From: Rhizobium sp. NFR03
GTDB taxonomy: Bacteria; Pseudomonadota; Alphaproteobacteria; Rhizobiales; Rhizobiaceae
DNA: 64,000 nt
Assembly: GCF_900111275.1 (NCBI RefSeq)
Contig: NZ_FOGR01000009.1
Location: forward strand, 62,001-126,000
Reading direction: 5' to 3'
Positions 1 through 7,962 of this stretch are shown in pieces. Below the pieces are notes generated by a model. The model was not told the DNA's origin. It did not search any database and saw nothing but the letters and a program-made list of their open reading frames with translations. The position numbers were made by a program, and so were the translations under genes. The first letter of the stretch is position 1. Every line of letters starts with the position of its first letter.

Positions 1-84
1 GATGATGCCATCAGCATAGCGCGTGCCAGGAGAAATGCTTATCTCCGGCACCTGCTCATGCGGAATGGGGATAGAGGGTCCCAT
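1..84 (-). CDS. Partial ORF running off the left edge
   Basis: An open frame starts at an ATG (84-82) and continues off the window, beginning MGPSIPIPHEQVPEIS. Only 28 codons are visible and no family is recognised. The start codon lies inside a perfect stem-loop at 81-103 (10-bp arms CCATCCGCGA and TCGCGGATGG, 3-nt loop), which could hide the start in mRNA or act as a terminator-like hairpin, although no T-run follows. It may equally be non-coding. Confidence 0.25.
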   Translation of the reverse strand, partial: MGPSIPIPHEQVPEISISPGTRYADGII

Positions 85-201
85 CCGCGACTTTCGCGGA
101 TGGTCGTCGTGCGCACGCAGGACTCTTGATCGGGCAAACGGAAGGCAATGATCTCAAGCATCTCTTCCGTGCCTGTCCTCGTCAAAGGGCGCGAGAGCTC
201 A

Positions 202-2124
202 TCAGAAGTCTTCCCATGTTTCCTTCACTGCGGCGTTGCCGGAAAACGCCCTGACAACCTTGCCGGCGAGCTTCTGGACCGGTGACGGAAACGGTCGATG
301 GGCTGGACCCGCGGCCATGATGGACGAAGTCTGGCGCGGTGTGCTGCTCATCTGGAACTGCGAAATCAGCTCACGCAGTCTGCCGCTCTCGCTGGCAAGC
401 GTTGCACCCGCAGCGCTGGTCTCCTCGACCATCGCCGCATTCTGCTGAGTCACCTGATCCATCTGGTTTACCGCGGTGTTTACCTCGGCAAGACCAACGG
501 ACTGCTCTTTCGCCGACGTGGCGATGGCGTCCATATGCTGGTTGACCATCACGATATAGCTTTCAATGGCCTTCAAGGCTTCGCCCGTATCGCTGACAAG
601 CTTGACGCCGCTATGGACCTCGATGGAAGAGGTGCGGATCAGATCCTTGATCTCTTTTGCAGCCTGTGCCGATCTTTGCGCGAGTTCGCGCACTTCCTGT
701 GCGACGACGGCAAAGCCCTTGCCAGCATCGCCGGCGCGAGCCGCCTCGACACCTGCGTTCAGCGCCAGCAGGTTGGTCTGGAAGGCGATCTCGTCGATCA
801 CGCCAATGATATTCGAGACCTGATTGGACGAAGACTCGATTTTCTGCATGGCGTCAACCGCGTTGGCGACGACGCGGCCGGACTGAGCCGCGCTTTCATT
901 CGCCTGCACTGCTATTTTACGTGCTTCTTCGGCGCGTTTGGACGAATTGGCGACGTTGACAGTAATCTGGTCGAGCGCGGCGGCAGTTTCTTCCAAGGCC
1001 GCTGCCTGCTGTTCCGTGCGTTTGGACAGGTCATCGGCGCTTGCGCTGACCTCACGGCTTCCGTTGTCTATGGCACCGGTTGCTTCGGCAACAGATTGCA
1101 GGGTTTCGGATAGTTGTCCAACTGCTGCATTGAAATCGGCGCGCAATGTTTCGAAATCGGGTGCAAACGGATCCGCTAGCTGGAAGGTGAGGTCGCCGCT
1201 TGCCAGATGTTTCAGGCCTTCACCCAGACCAGCCGTTGCCTGCGCCATTTCCTCAGCCCGAAGCCGGTCGGCTTCCAATGTGCGTCGGCGTTCTTCTTCC
1301 GTGGTGTTTCTGTTGGCTTCAGCTTCGGACTCAAGCTTCTTGTTGGCGATGGCGTTGGCCCGGAACACTTCGACGGCCGAAGCCATGTCGCCGATCTCGT
1401 CAGCACGGCCTTCGTAAGGAATGGCAGTGGCGTTGTCGCCTTCTGCGAGCTTCTTCATGGATGAGGTGATGTTCTGGATCGGACGCGCAATCCCGGATAC
1501 AGCGAACCAAATAGCAGTGGCAACAACGAGCATAGTAAATAATATCGAAAATACAGTTAACGTAATTGCTGATGAATATACCTGTTTGCTGGCATTATAA
1601 GCCACATCCATGCCACTTTTGTTGATTTTGACAAGCTCAGCCGAGGCTAACGTTATTTTCTCGCCAATAGGAGAAAGTTTATTATACAAAATATCTTTCG
1701 CGCCATCCACGTCACGTTTTTGGGAAATTGCAAGCAAGTTCGTACCGACGCGGTCGTAATCCTCCAAATTTGCGAGCATATCTTTGACGATGTCGGTTTC
1801 AATCTGGGAAGGCTGCATGCTTTGATAGTCGGAGATCGTATCGCGAAGTGCCTTCATGACATCCGAGATACGCTTCTCGAACTTATTCATATTGGCTTCG
1901 TCCGGTGAGAGAATATGGTCACGGTAAGCACCCCGGAGTTGTGATACATTCAGGGTGATTGTTTGTGCCGCGCTCAGGCTTGGCGTCCAGTTTGTCGCGA
2001 TCTCTTCGACATTGCCGTTGATCGCACTGAGCCGATTCAACGCAAAGGCGGCAAAGCCACCCACAATGAGTCCAACAAGGACAAAGACTGCAATCAGGGC
2101 TGTTTTAATTCTAGGACGTTGCAT
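202..2124 (-). CDS. Methyl-accepting chemotaxis protein, 4HB sensor
   Basis: Transmembrane chemoreceptor of 640 aa that passes ligand occupancy to CheA/CheW. From the N-terminus: TM1 (about 8-30), a periplasmic helical-bundle sensor of the 4HB_MCP type (about 31-190), TM2 (about 191-212), HAMP (about 213-265), a second HAMP-like stretch, then the long coiled-coil signalling domain with the conserved tip EIAFQTNLLALNAGVEAA. The last five residues, TWEDF, fit the xWxxF pentapeptide that tethers CheR/CheB in enteric receptors. An upstream in-frame start at 2193 would add 23 residues of non-membrane sequence; the ATG at 2124 is preferred because AGGGAG lies just upstream and TM1 follows directly. 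The ligand cannot be inferred. No che genes are nearby, so it must feed a cluster elsewhere. The signalling domain closely resembles that of the receptor at 27087-29018. Confidence 0.95.
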   Translation of the reverse strand: MQRPRIKTALIAVFVLVGLIVGGFAAFALNRLSAINGNVEEIATNWTPSLSAAQTITLNVSQLRGAYRDHILSPDEANMNKFEKRISDVMKALRDTISDYQSMQPSQIETDIVKDMLANLEDYDRVGTNLLAISQKRDVDGAKDILYNKLSPIGEKITLASAELVKINKSGMDVAYNASKQVYSSAITLTVFSILFTMLVVATAIWFAVSGIARPIQNITSSMKKLAEGDNATAIPYEGRADEIGDMASAVEVFRANAIANKKLESEAEANRNTTEEERRRTLEADRLRAEEMAQATAGLGEGLKHLASGDLTFQLADPFAPDFETLRADFNAAVGQLSETLQSVAEATGAIDNGSREVSASADDLSKRTEQQAAALEETAAALDQITVNVANSSKRAEEARKIAVQANESAAQSGRVVANAVDAMQKIESSSNQVSNIIGVIDEIAFQTNLLALNAGVEAARAGDAGKGFAVVAQEVRELAQRSAQAAKEIKDLIRTSSIEVHSGVKLVSDTGEALKAIESYIVMVNQHMDAIATSAKEQSVGLAEVNTAVNQMDQVTQQNAAMVEETSAAGATLASESGRLRELISQFQMSSTPRQTSSIMAAGPAHRPFPSPVQKLAGKVVRAFSGNAAVKETWEDF

Positions 2125-2727
2125 AAATGCTCCCTGCGTGGATATCCCACGTTCAAAGGAATGAATGGCCGGAAGCAAAATCATTCTGCGCAAGGCGACG
2201 ACGAGACGAATTCAACTTCGTCATGTATGATTATGCGGTGCAATACCGCGCGTTTGCGACGGGCCCCTCTAGGCGATGCGTGACGATCGAATTCGGGCTC
2301 GCTGCTTTTGGACAACGGCGAGTATCTCTACGCGGGTGAAGAGATGTCGCTCATCACAGGCGCTGGCAGAGATCGAACCGCTTAAGTCTTTCTAAATGGA
2401 TGGCTCCGCATAAAGTATCTCCGGTGAGGAAACCACAAATTTAAGGCTTCATGGAACGCAGCGGTAACCAATCAAGGGTTTCGCACTTTCAAATTTGCGG
2501 CACTTGTCAAGATTGGAGGATATCGGAATGGCGTTACCTTAAAATTAAAAGTCTAAAAAAATAAATATTAATTTTAGTAGATTATAAGTTGATTGGGATG
2601 TTCATTTACGGAAGACGTATTATTGAACTTAAGTAAAATATTGTAGAGTCCGCGATCTTTTCTGAAAAGGTTATCGCGACTTACCGCGCTGCAAAATCAG
2701 GAGTTCCGCGAAAATCTGTCGGTCTGA
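2125..2727. other. Gene-poor interval
   Basis: About 600 bp between the divergently ending chemoreceptor and lysE-like genes. It holds the chemoreceptor upstream region and a markedly AT-rich block around 2535-2600. No convincing ORF, RNA or repeat was seen. Confidence 0.5.
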
Positions 2728-3363
2728 TCACAATTCATTCCACCCGCGCAGCAGCATGTATGCCGCAATAACAACGAGCACCAAACCGGCTCCCCTTCCT
2801 ATCCATATTGTCAGAGCAGGTTTGGAGACGATGGCATCGCGTCCCCGAGCGGCAGCCAGCGCCAGTCCGCCATAGACGACAAGCTGAACGAACACGGTCA
2901 TCAAACCCATTGCAAGCGCTTGGGGCCAGAGCGGTCCAAAGGCAGGCTTCAGGAACTGCGGATAGACAGCCAGAATGAAAAGCCACGCCTTCGGATTGAG
3001 GATGCAAGTCGCGACGGCCTGGATGAAGACACGTCCAGAGGATCGGGCCGCACCGCTGAAAACGGACCCGATCACGATCGAGCTGCGCGCGAGATTGACG
3101 CCGATCCAGATCATATAGGCCGAGCCGATGATGAACATTGGACCGGAAACAGATGGTATCAATCTGGTGAGCCCGGCAACGGCGAAAGCGCCGAACAGGG
3201 TATGGCAGGCTCCACCGGCCATCATTCCGAAAGTCGCTGCGAGCCCCGCGCGCCGCCCACCCGTCAGGGCGTTTGCGAGAACGAAGACCATGTCCATGCC
3301 TGGAACGACGATAATGCCCGTCAGCAGAAGAAAGAAAAGCCAGAGATTTTCAACATAGGTCAT
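2728..3363 (-). CDS. LysE/RhtB-family amino-acid exporter
   Basis: Inner-membrane efflux protein of about 211 aa with roughly six hydrophobic segments, typical of the LysE/RhtB family that exports amino acids or their derivatives. Near the N-terminus it has the family-type segment VVPGMDMVFVLANALTGGRR followed by a long Gly/Ala-rich helix, and the internal NPKAWLF motif is also characteristic. The start at 3363 (MTYVENLW) fits the family length better than the upstream ATG at 3384. It is divergent from the WYL regulator at 3486, and the intergenic palindrome plus a third half-site touching this start codon suggests control by that regulator. The substrate is unknown. Confidence 0.9.
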   Translation of the reverse strand: MTYVENLWLFFLLLTGIIVVPGMDMVFVLANALTGGRRAGLAATFGMMAGGACHTLFGAFAVAGLTRLIPSVSGPMFIIGSAYMIWIGVNLARSSIVIGSVFSGAARSSGRVFIQAVATCILNPKAWLFILAVYPQFLKPAFGPLWPQALAMGLMTVFVQLVVYGGLALAAARGRDAIVSKPALTIWIGRGAGLVLVVIAAYMLLRGWNEL

Positions 3364-3445
3364 GTCAGTTGCGAGCCGTTCCATTCGACCGACGGTCTCG
3401 ATACCGCCTATCTTTTCGTTGGTTGGAGCGTGCTATACATGGGTG

Positions 3446-3469
3446 CAACTGACAGGGATGTGTCAGTTG
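3446..3469. promoter_or_regulatory. Palindromic operator between lysE-like and WYL genes
   Basis: Perfect inverted repeat CAACTGACA - GGGATG - TGTCAGTTG. A third exact half-site, TGTCAGTTG, lies at 3363-3371 against the lysE-like start codon. The position, 17 bp ahead of the regulator start, makes it a likely autoregulatory operator for the divergent pair. Confidence 0.7.
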
Positions 3470-3485
3470 TGATGAGGCAATCAGC

Positions 3486-4199
3486 ATGCGGAAGGCGTCT
3501 AGACTCTTTGAAATCATCCAGATTCTCAGGCTGGCAAAGACGCCTGTTACTGCAGCGGAGATGGCGGCCCGAATGGAAGTCACCGTGCGCTCGATCTATC
3601 GGGACATCGCCGCCCTTCAGGCCATGCGTGTGCCGATCGAAGGCGAGCGTGGGATTGGCTATATCCTCCGACCCGGCTTCGATCTGCCGCCACTGATGTT
3701 CACGGTTGAAGAGACGGAGGCTGTCGTGCTCGGCATGGCGCTGATCGAGCGTACAGGCGACACGGACCTGAAAAGAGCATCCGAACGGGTCGTTGCCAAG
3801 ATCGCAGCCGCCGTGCCCGCGCCCTTACGTGAAGCACTGGCATCACGCGCCCTTCACGCTTGGGGCGCAATCACTCCAGTTCCTGAAGGCATCAATTTTG
3901 GGATTGTCCGCCGTGCGATCCGCGACGAGGAAAAGCTGTCGCTCGACTACCGGGACCAGCAGAACAATCCAACCAGCCGTATCGTCTGGCCGCTGGCGCT
4001 GATTTACTATTTAGAAACTGCCGTCATCGTCGGATGGTGTGAACTGAGACAGGCAATTCGGAATTTTCGGATTGACCGTATGGAAAGCTGCATTTTGACG
4101 GGAGATCACTTCCGCAAGGAGGGAGATCGGCTGCGTAGCATCTGGATTTCCGGCTGGCAGATCAATCAGGGAGACCCGGTATCCTCGGTACCCCACTAG
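3486..4199 (+). CDS. YafY-type HTH/WYL transcriptional regulator
   Basis: Predicted DNA-binding regulator of 237 aa. Residues about 1-60 form a DeoR-like winged helix (TAAEMAARMEVTVRSIYRDI) and the rest a WYL domain (SLDYRDQQN, then a C-terminal RSIWISGWQ), which in characterised members senses a ligand. The start has the usual family N-terminus MRKASRLFEIIQILR. The divergent LysE-type exporter and the palindrome at 3446-3469 make the exporter its likely target. The last dozen residues (INQGDPVSSVPH) look unlike the family and abut a group II intron fragment, so the extreme C-terminus may have been replaced. Confidence 0.9.
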   Translation: MRKASRLFEIIQILRLAKTPVTAAEMAARMEVTVRSIYRDIAALQAMRVPIEGERGIGYILRPGFDLPPLMFTVEETEAVVLGMALIERTGDTDLKRASERVVAKIAAAVPAPLREALASRALHAWGAITPVPEGINFGIVRRAIRDEEKLSLDYRDQQNNPTSRIVWPLALIYYLETAVIVGWCELRQAIRNFRIDRMESCILTGDHFRKEGDRLRSIWISGWQINQGDPVSSVPH

Positions 4200-4350
4200 A
4201 ACAATGCCCGCCGCTTCCGGGATGAGATGCGAGAGCGACTGCAAGAGTTTGCGCTGTCGTTGCATCCGGATAAGACCCGCCTTATCGAGTTTGGCCGCTT
4301 CGCGGCGGCCCAGCGGGGTAAGGTCGGGCTCGGAAAGCCTGCAACCTTCA
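4200..4350 (+). pseudogene. Group II intron reverse transcriptase fragment
   Basis: About 50 codons in one frame resemble the fingers/palm region of group II intron maturases: EFALSLHPDKTRLIEFGRFA followed by a GKPATFNF segment. The YADD box and the maturase and endonuclease parts are absent. The homology stops at about 4350, where antisense integrase sequence begins, so this is a truncated relic joined to another relic. Confidence 0.7.
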
Positions 4351-4673
4351 ACTTCCACTCGATCTCGCTAAGATCGCCGCGCACACCGGCCGCCATCGCC
4401 GAGCGCTTCACCAGTCGCGCCACTTCCCTGTCGTTGAGCCAATCGGTCCAGCCGCCTTGCCCTGTCCCGTCACCCCGGCGGCCCAGCGGCCCATGAACCA
4501 GCTTTGCAAACCGGATACAGGTTTCCACCGCTACGACGGGGCATGTCGCATTCGACGACCCCGCCCGATCTCGACCTCGCGCCACCCGGTCTTGCCGCGC
4601 AGTGTGACGAGCATGCCCTGATCGAGGATCTCGATCCAGCCGCGCCCGTCTTCTGTCTGGTCGGCTTTCAAGC
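4351..4673 (-). pseudogene. Integrase fragment (copy E, middle of the gene)
   Basis: Minus-strand translation in two frames reproduces about residues 220-325 of the intact integrase at 39683-40828: KADQTEDGRGWIEILDQGML in one frame and LVKRSAMAAGVRGDLSEIE in another. The N-terminal half and the catalytic HxxR...H...Y region are missing, and small indels disrupt the frame. It is a non-functional piece of the dispersed integrase family. Confidence 0.8.
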
Positions 4674-4675
4674 AG

Positions 4676-4775
4676 GATGCCCGTGACGATCGGGAACTGG
4701 GGATGAGTGTTTCGGCCATCGCGAGGAAATTTGCAACTTCCCGGCAGACGATTATGCGGCTACGAGGCGTAGGTT
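4676..4775 (+). pseudogene. Serine resolvase C-terminal fragment (Tn3-type)
   Basis: The stretch DRELGMSVSAIARKFATSRQ resembles the C-terminal helix-turn-helix of serine resolvases (small-residue hinge, SxxIAxxxxxSRxT pattern). The catalytic domain is absent. A Tn3-family-like inverted repeat follows at 4795-4832, which supports it being the end of a Tn3-type transposon. The identification rests on about 25 residues. Confidence 0.5.
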
Positions 4776-4794
4776 CATGCTCCGTTCGAACGAA

Positions 4795-4832
4795 GTTAGC
4801 GCAGGATTTTGAACTGCTGTTGTTCTGCCCCC
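4795..4832. repeat. Degenerate Tn3-family terminal inverted repeat
   Basis: The 38 bases here align along their full length with the repeat at 12386-12423, sharing GATTTTG, ACTGCT and TTGTTC blocks and the terminal C-run. The TTAGC at the inner side and CCCC at the outer side match the usual layout of Tn3-family ends. Confidence 0.6.
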
Positions 4833-4875
4833 TTCTTCGGCAAGCCACGCCGCTGGCCCTAAGCGCGTTCAAACA

Positions 4876-4891
4876 CATTAGGCGCCTAATG
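4876..4891. promoter_or_regulatory. 16-bp perfect palindrome upstream of alginate lyase
   Basis: CATTAGGC followed directly by GCCTAATG, about 107 bp ahead of the lyase start. It lies outside the Tn3 end and is the only obvious operator-like element in the 165-bp upstream region. The binding protein is unknown. Confidence 0.4.
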
Positions 4892-4997
4892 CGATGGCGG
4901 GCACAGGATAAACTTTCTTCCAACACGCCGCGCCGTACACGGCGGGTATGGGGTGACGGGGCTTTCCCCTCTTCCTCCATTTGGCTAAAATGGCAAA

Positions 4998-6101
4998 ATG
5001 TGCAGATATCTACACACTCCGGTCGCCGCTGTGATTGCCTTGGTCTTCACCTTGGGTGGCGTGGCAAAATCTGCACTGGCGAGTGGTTTGGTGCCACCCA
5101 CCGGCTATTACAATGAGGTGAAGCATAATAGCGGTTCGATGCGACCGTGTACGCCGGCACCCGAGCCTTTTGTGGGAGCACTCGAATTCCCGAGCAAGTA
5201 CGAAGGTTCTGGCAAATCGCGAAGTACTCTTAACGAGGTGTCAGCAAAGCGGTACAAGACGCTGACCAAATCCATCAGCGACATGGAGAAGGGGGCCACC
5301 AAACTCGTCGATCAATACATGGACGGCGGTTCGACGCAGACGCTGCAGTGTGTCGTCGCATGGTACAGTGTCTGGGCCGACGCAAAAGCGCTTCTCGGCC
5401 CGGCGATCAATCACACCGGCAAGTCAGAACGCAAATGGGCCCTCGCAAGCTTGAGTAGCGCATGGCTACGCCTCAAATTTTCGCGCTCACAGCCGCTTCT
5501 CGTCTACTCTTCAAAAGCTGCTGAGATAGATGACTGGCTCGGTAAGATCGCCGATCAGGTCACTCGCGAATGGGACAAAGATGACGCGCGCGAGAAGATC
5601 AACAATCACTATTACTGGGCAGCCTGGAGCGTGATGGCGACGAGCATTGTCACCAATCGCCGCGATCAATTTGACTGGGCGACGGACATGTATGCGATCT
5701 TTGCCCAGCAGGTGGACGCCGACGGCTTCTTACCCAATGAACTGAAGCGACAGACGCGTGCAGCAGACTACCATGTCTACGCCGTAGCGCCCGCGGCAAT
5801 GATGGCTGCGTTCGGCAAGGCCAACGATCTGGATCTTGCAGGGGAGGGCCACGACGCTCTGCACCGCGCGGTGGAACGCGCAATTACCGCTTACGACGAC
5901 CTACGCCCGTTCGAGGCAAAAACCGGCGCCAAGCAAGTCCGATTCGAACCTGAGGGTAAACAATCCAAGTTCGCCTGGCTCGAACCATATTGCTGGACAG
6001 TGCGGTGCACTGGCGTAATAGCCGCAAAGCTCGCACAACTGCGCCCGCTGCAAGACACGCGGCTGGGCGGCAACATGACTGCCATGTTCACCGGCCGGTA
6101 A
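4998..6101 (+). CDS. algL: Alginate (mannuronate) lyase, PL5 family
   Basis: Exported polysaccharide lyase of 367 aa, predicted to cleave mannuronate-rich alginate by beta-elimination. Residues 1-29 are a signal peptide ending in ALA-SG. The PL5 active-site elements are visible: NNHYYWAAW (Asn203, His204) and RAADYHVY (Arg254, Tyr261), equivalent to the Asn/His and Arg/Tyr pairs of the Sphingomonas A1-III enzyme, with the Arg-to-Tyr spacing of seven kept. Length agrees with AlgL. In Pseudomonas algL sits in an alginate biosynthesis operon; here there are no such genes, so it stands alone, framed by Tn3 and IS debris, and may serve in scavenging or in remodelling host or competitor exopolysaccharide. 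A palindrome at 4876-4891 may be its operator. Confidence 0.85.
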   Translation: MCRYLHTPVAAVIALVFTLGGVAKSALASGLVPPTGYYNEVKHNSGSMRPCTPAPEPFVGALEFPSKYEGSGKSRSTLNEVSAKRYKTLTKSISDMEKGATKLVDQYMDGGSTQTLQCVVAWYSVWADAKALLGPAINHTGKSERKWALASLSSAWLRLKFSRSQPLLVYSSKAAEIDDWLGKIADQVTREWDKDDAREKINNHYYWAAWSVMATSIVTNRRDQFDWATDMYAIFAQQVDADGFLPNELKRQTRAADYHVYAVAPAAMMAAFGKANDLDLAGEGHDALHRAVERAITAYDDLRPFEAKTGAKQVRFEPEGKQSKFAWLEPYCWTVRCTGVIAAKLAQLRPLQDTRLGGNMTAMFTGR

Positions 6102-6350
6102 ACTGGCAAGGGGACGCCCATCAGTGTTTGTCTGCCCGAATGGTTACCAGAGCAACTTTCGCCTTTGAACTCGGACTATCGCTCGGCACGGTCGTCTCCT
6201 GTTTCCGCCACCTAGTCGGAAGTCCCACTTACTCTGGCAGTTCAAATTCCCCGAGCCAGCTCTGCCACCCAGACCTAAAACGAAAAAATCAGCGTCGATA
6301 AGAATTTGTTTAGGCGACGTAAGTTTGTAAGCCGGTTCACAGCCAGACGC

Positions 6351-6488
6351 GCAGGAAAACGTCTTCTTCGACTCGTAGAGCGCGTGTTCGCTCACACTCA
6401 GCCGCTGCGAAACTACGGCAACGGGCCCATTCGGTCGTTTGACGCACCGCGTCCAGCTTAAACCCTCACTGTAATTCGATTTGCTCAT
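6351..6488 (-). pseudogene. IS3-family transposase OrfA fragment
   Basis: The N-terminal 46 residues (MSKSNYSEGLSWTRC, then VAVVSQRLSVSEHALYESKK) match the helix-turn-helix start of IS3-type OrfA, where the usual pattern is VAEVSQRLGVSxHSLYxWKK. Several conserved residues are altered, the remainder of OrfA diverges and OrfB is absent. It is a short relic. Confidence 0.65.
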
Positions 6489-6622
6489 GATGATCTTCTT
6501 GCCGCACAGTTAGGCAAGAAGGCGTTTACAAATCTCTGGGCTATTCAGTTGTCGAATTTTTCAATCGCGCTCTCAATTATGTTTCGGCGTGGAATATTGG
6601 GTCTGACGCAATCTCGATGACA

Positions 6623-7200
6623 TCATGGCGCTCCGACTAGACGTGCCTCAAGCAGATCGAGTTTTCCGCGGCCGTAAATCTGGCGCTTGATGAGTTTTAG
6701 CTTCATGATCTGACCTTCGGTCTGTCCGTTCGATCAAATTGAAGTTATCGCATTTTGAATCGCTGCTCTGTCGCGGATGACGCCGTTGGCGAATGAGGCG
6801 CCCAAGCTTCTTGCCGCACGGTCGATTCAAGCTTCTAGATCATTTTTAGACTTTCGGCGCAGCATAGCGTGAAAGCTCTCGATGACGTCCCTGGCCTCGA
6901 CAAGGTCCGGTAGGCTCTCTTCAATCGCGGCGACGGTCATCGTTTGGGCCTTGGTCAAAGTGTTGCGTTCCAGGGTCATCAGGCGGACGATAGCGTGTGC
7001 GGCCGGCGCGTGGCCAAGCCCACTTTCGGCCTTTTCAGCTCGCCTTCGTCGTGTTGCCCATTCTGTGACGACACGGAGACCCCCGCCAAACCCATTCATT
7101 CGAAGCTGCCGCCACAGTTCAGCGCCATTTCGTGATCCGGCATGCCCATTGCGCTGCAGGCCACGGCAGATGCGGTTCGAGCGAAGTTTGTCGAACCCGG
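6623..7200 (-). pseudogene. ISL3-family transposase remnant
   Basis: The C-terminal half of an ISL3-type transposase survives in two frames: LRVVTEWATRRRRAEKAESG and VAAIEESLPDLVEARDVIES in one, then SNGQTEGQIMKLKLIKRQIY to a stop at 6623 in another. A nonsense codon stands where the family has Trp (P/W-S-NGQ), and a frameshift joins the parts. The N-terminal half is lost; upstream sequence now belongs to the toxin gene on the other strand. Confidence 0.75.
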
Positions 7201-7281
7201 AAGATGTCGGTGCGTTGACCACGTCGGCGCCGTCATTCTGGCGCTGACGCCGACCTCCACCGCCCACCTTGGCATGATGAA

Positions 7282-7962
7282 GTGCCGCAGGACGATTTCG
7301 AAGGGGCTTTGTTTCGCAAGACCCGCGAACCCGAGGAGGAGGGCGTCGATAAAGATGACATTGCTGAATGGTTTGCCAGAGAACGAGCCGAACATGCGCG
7401 CCGCCTGAGGCAGGACGCGCAATTAAAGCCCCGGGCGCCGCCGCAGCCGGCCACCGGCGCACGCGTTGATGAGGAAGGTTCGCAGAAAGACTGCATCGTC
7501 GGCCCCTATGGGGAAATCGAGCCGATCTGCAAGGGAAATGCCCATCATATCGTTCCCGACATGGCCTATCGCCTTGGCGCCTCCGGCGAAATCGGAATAC
7601 AGTTCAACCGCGAAGCGCACGCCGAACTCGCCGACCCTCAATCAGGGCATGTCGATCTGCCAGCTCAGCCGCCAGCCCGGCAGCGATTCTGAAGGTCTGC
7701 ACGCCCATTTGCGCGAGGCCTCACCCGGCTGGAAAAGGTCACGCCGGTATCCGGAACAGCCCCAATGGGAGCTATCCTCAGGGAAAGCATCAAGGTCATC
7801 AACGACATCCCGGATCTGCCGCCGGAATGCAAAAAACTTGCAGCGACGATGGCGACCGGGCAACAGTTCGCTAAAACCGGTGCTGCCGCGCCTGGTCGTA
7901 TCAAGGAATGGCCGCTACCAACCGGCGAGGCCGAGAAGGTGCTGAGAAAAGGACATTACTGA
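7282..7962 (+). pseudogene. AHH-type nuclease toxin, frameshifted
   Basis: C-terminal toxin module of a polymorphic toxin or secreted effector. Frame 1 carries an acidic lead region and KGNAHHIVPDMAYRLG, which contains the AHH nuclease signature (A-H-H). The expected continuation, PNSPTLNQGMSIC, is in frame 2, and the end (VSGTAPMGAILRES to RKGHY) is back in frame 1. Two compensating single-base-class frameshifts therefore split the gene, and frame 1 hits a stop at 7690-7692. No delivery domain (PAAR, Rhs, VgrG) is present; the 5' side meets the ISL3 remnant. The GTG at 7282 is the visible start of the open frame, probably internal to a once longer protein. The next gene overlaps its stop. 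Confidence 0.7.

Noticed and set aside
298-1113. Plus-strand frames opposite the chemoreceptors (also 27183-28142)
   Set aside because: Recur identically in both chemoreceptors as mirror frames of the conserved signalling domain.
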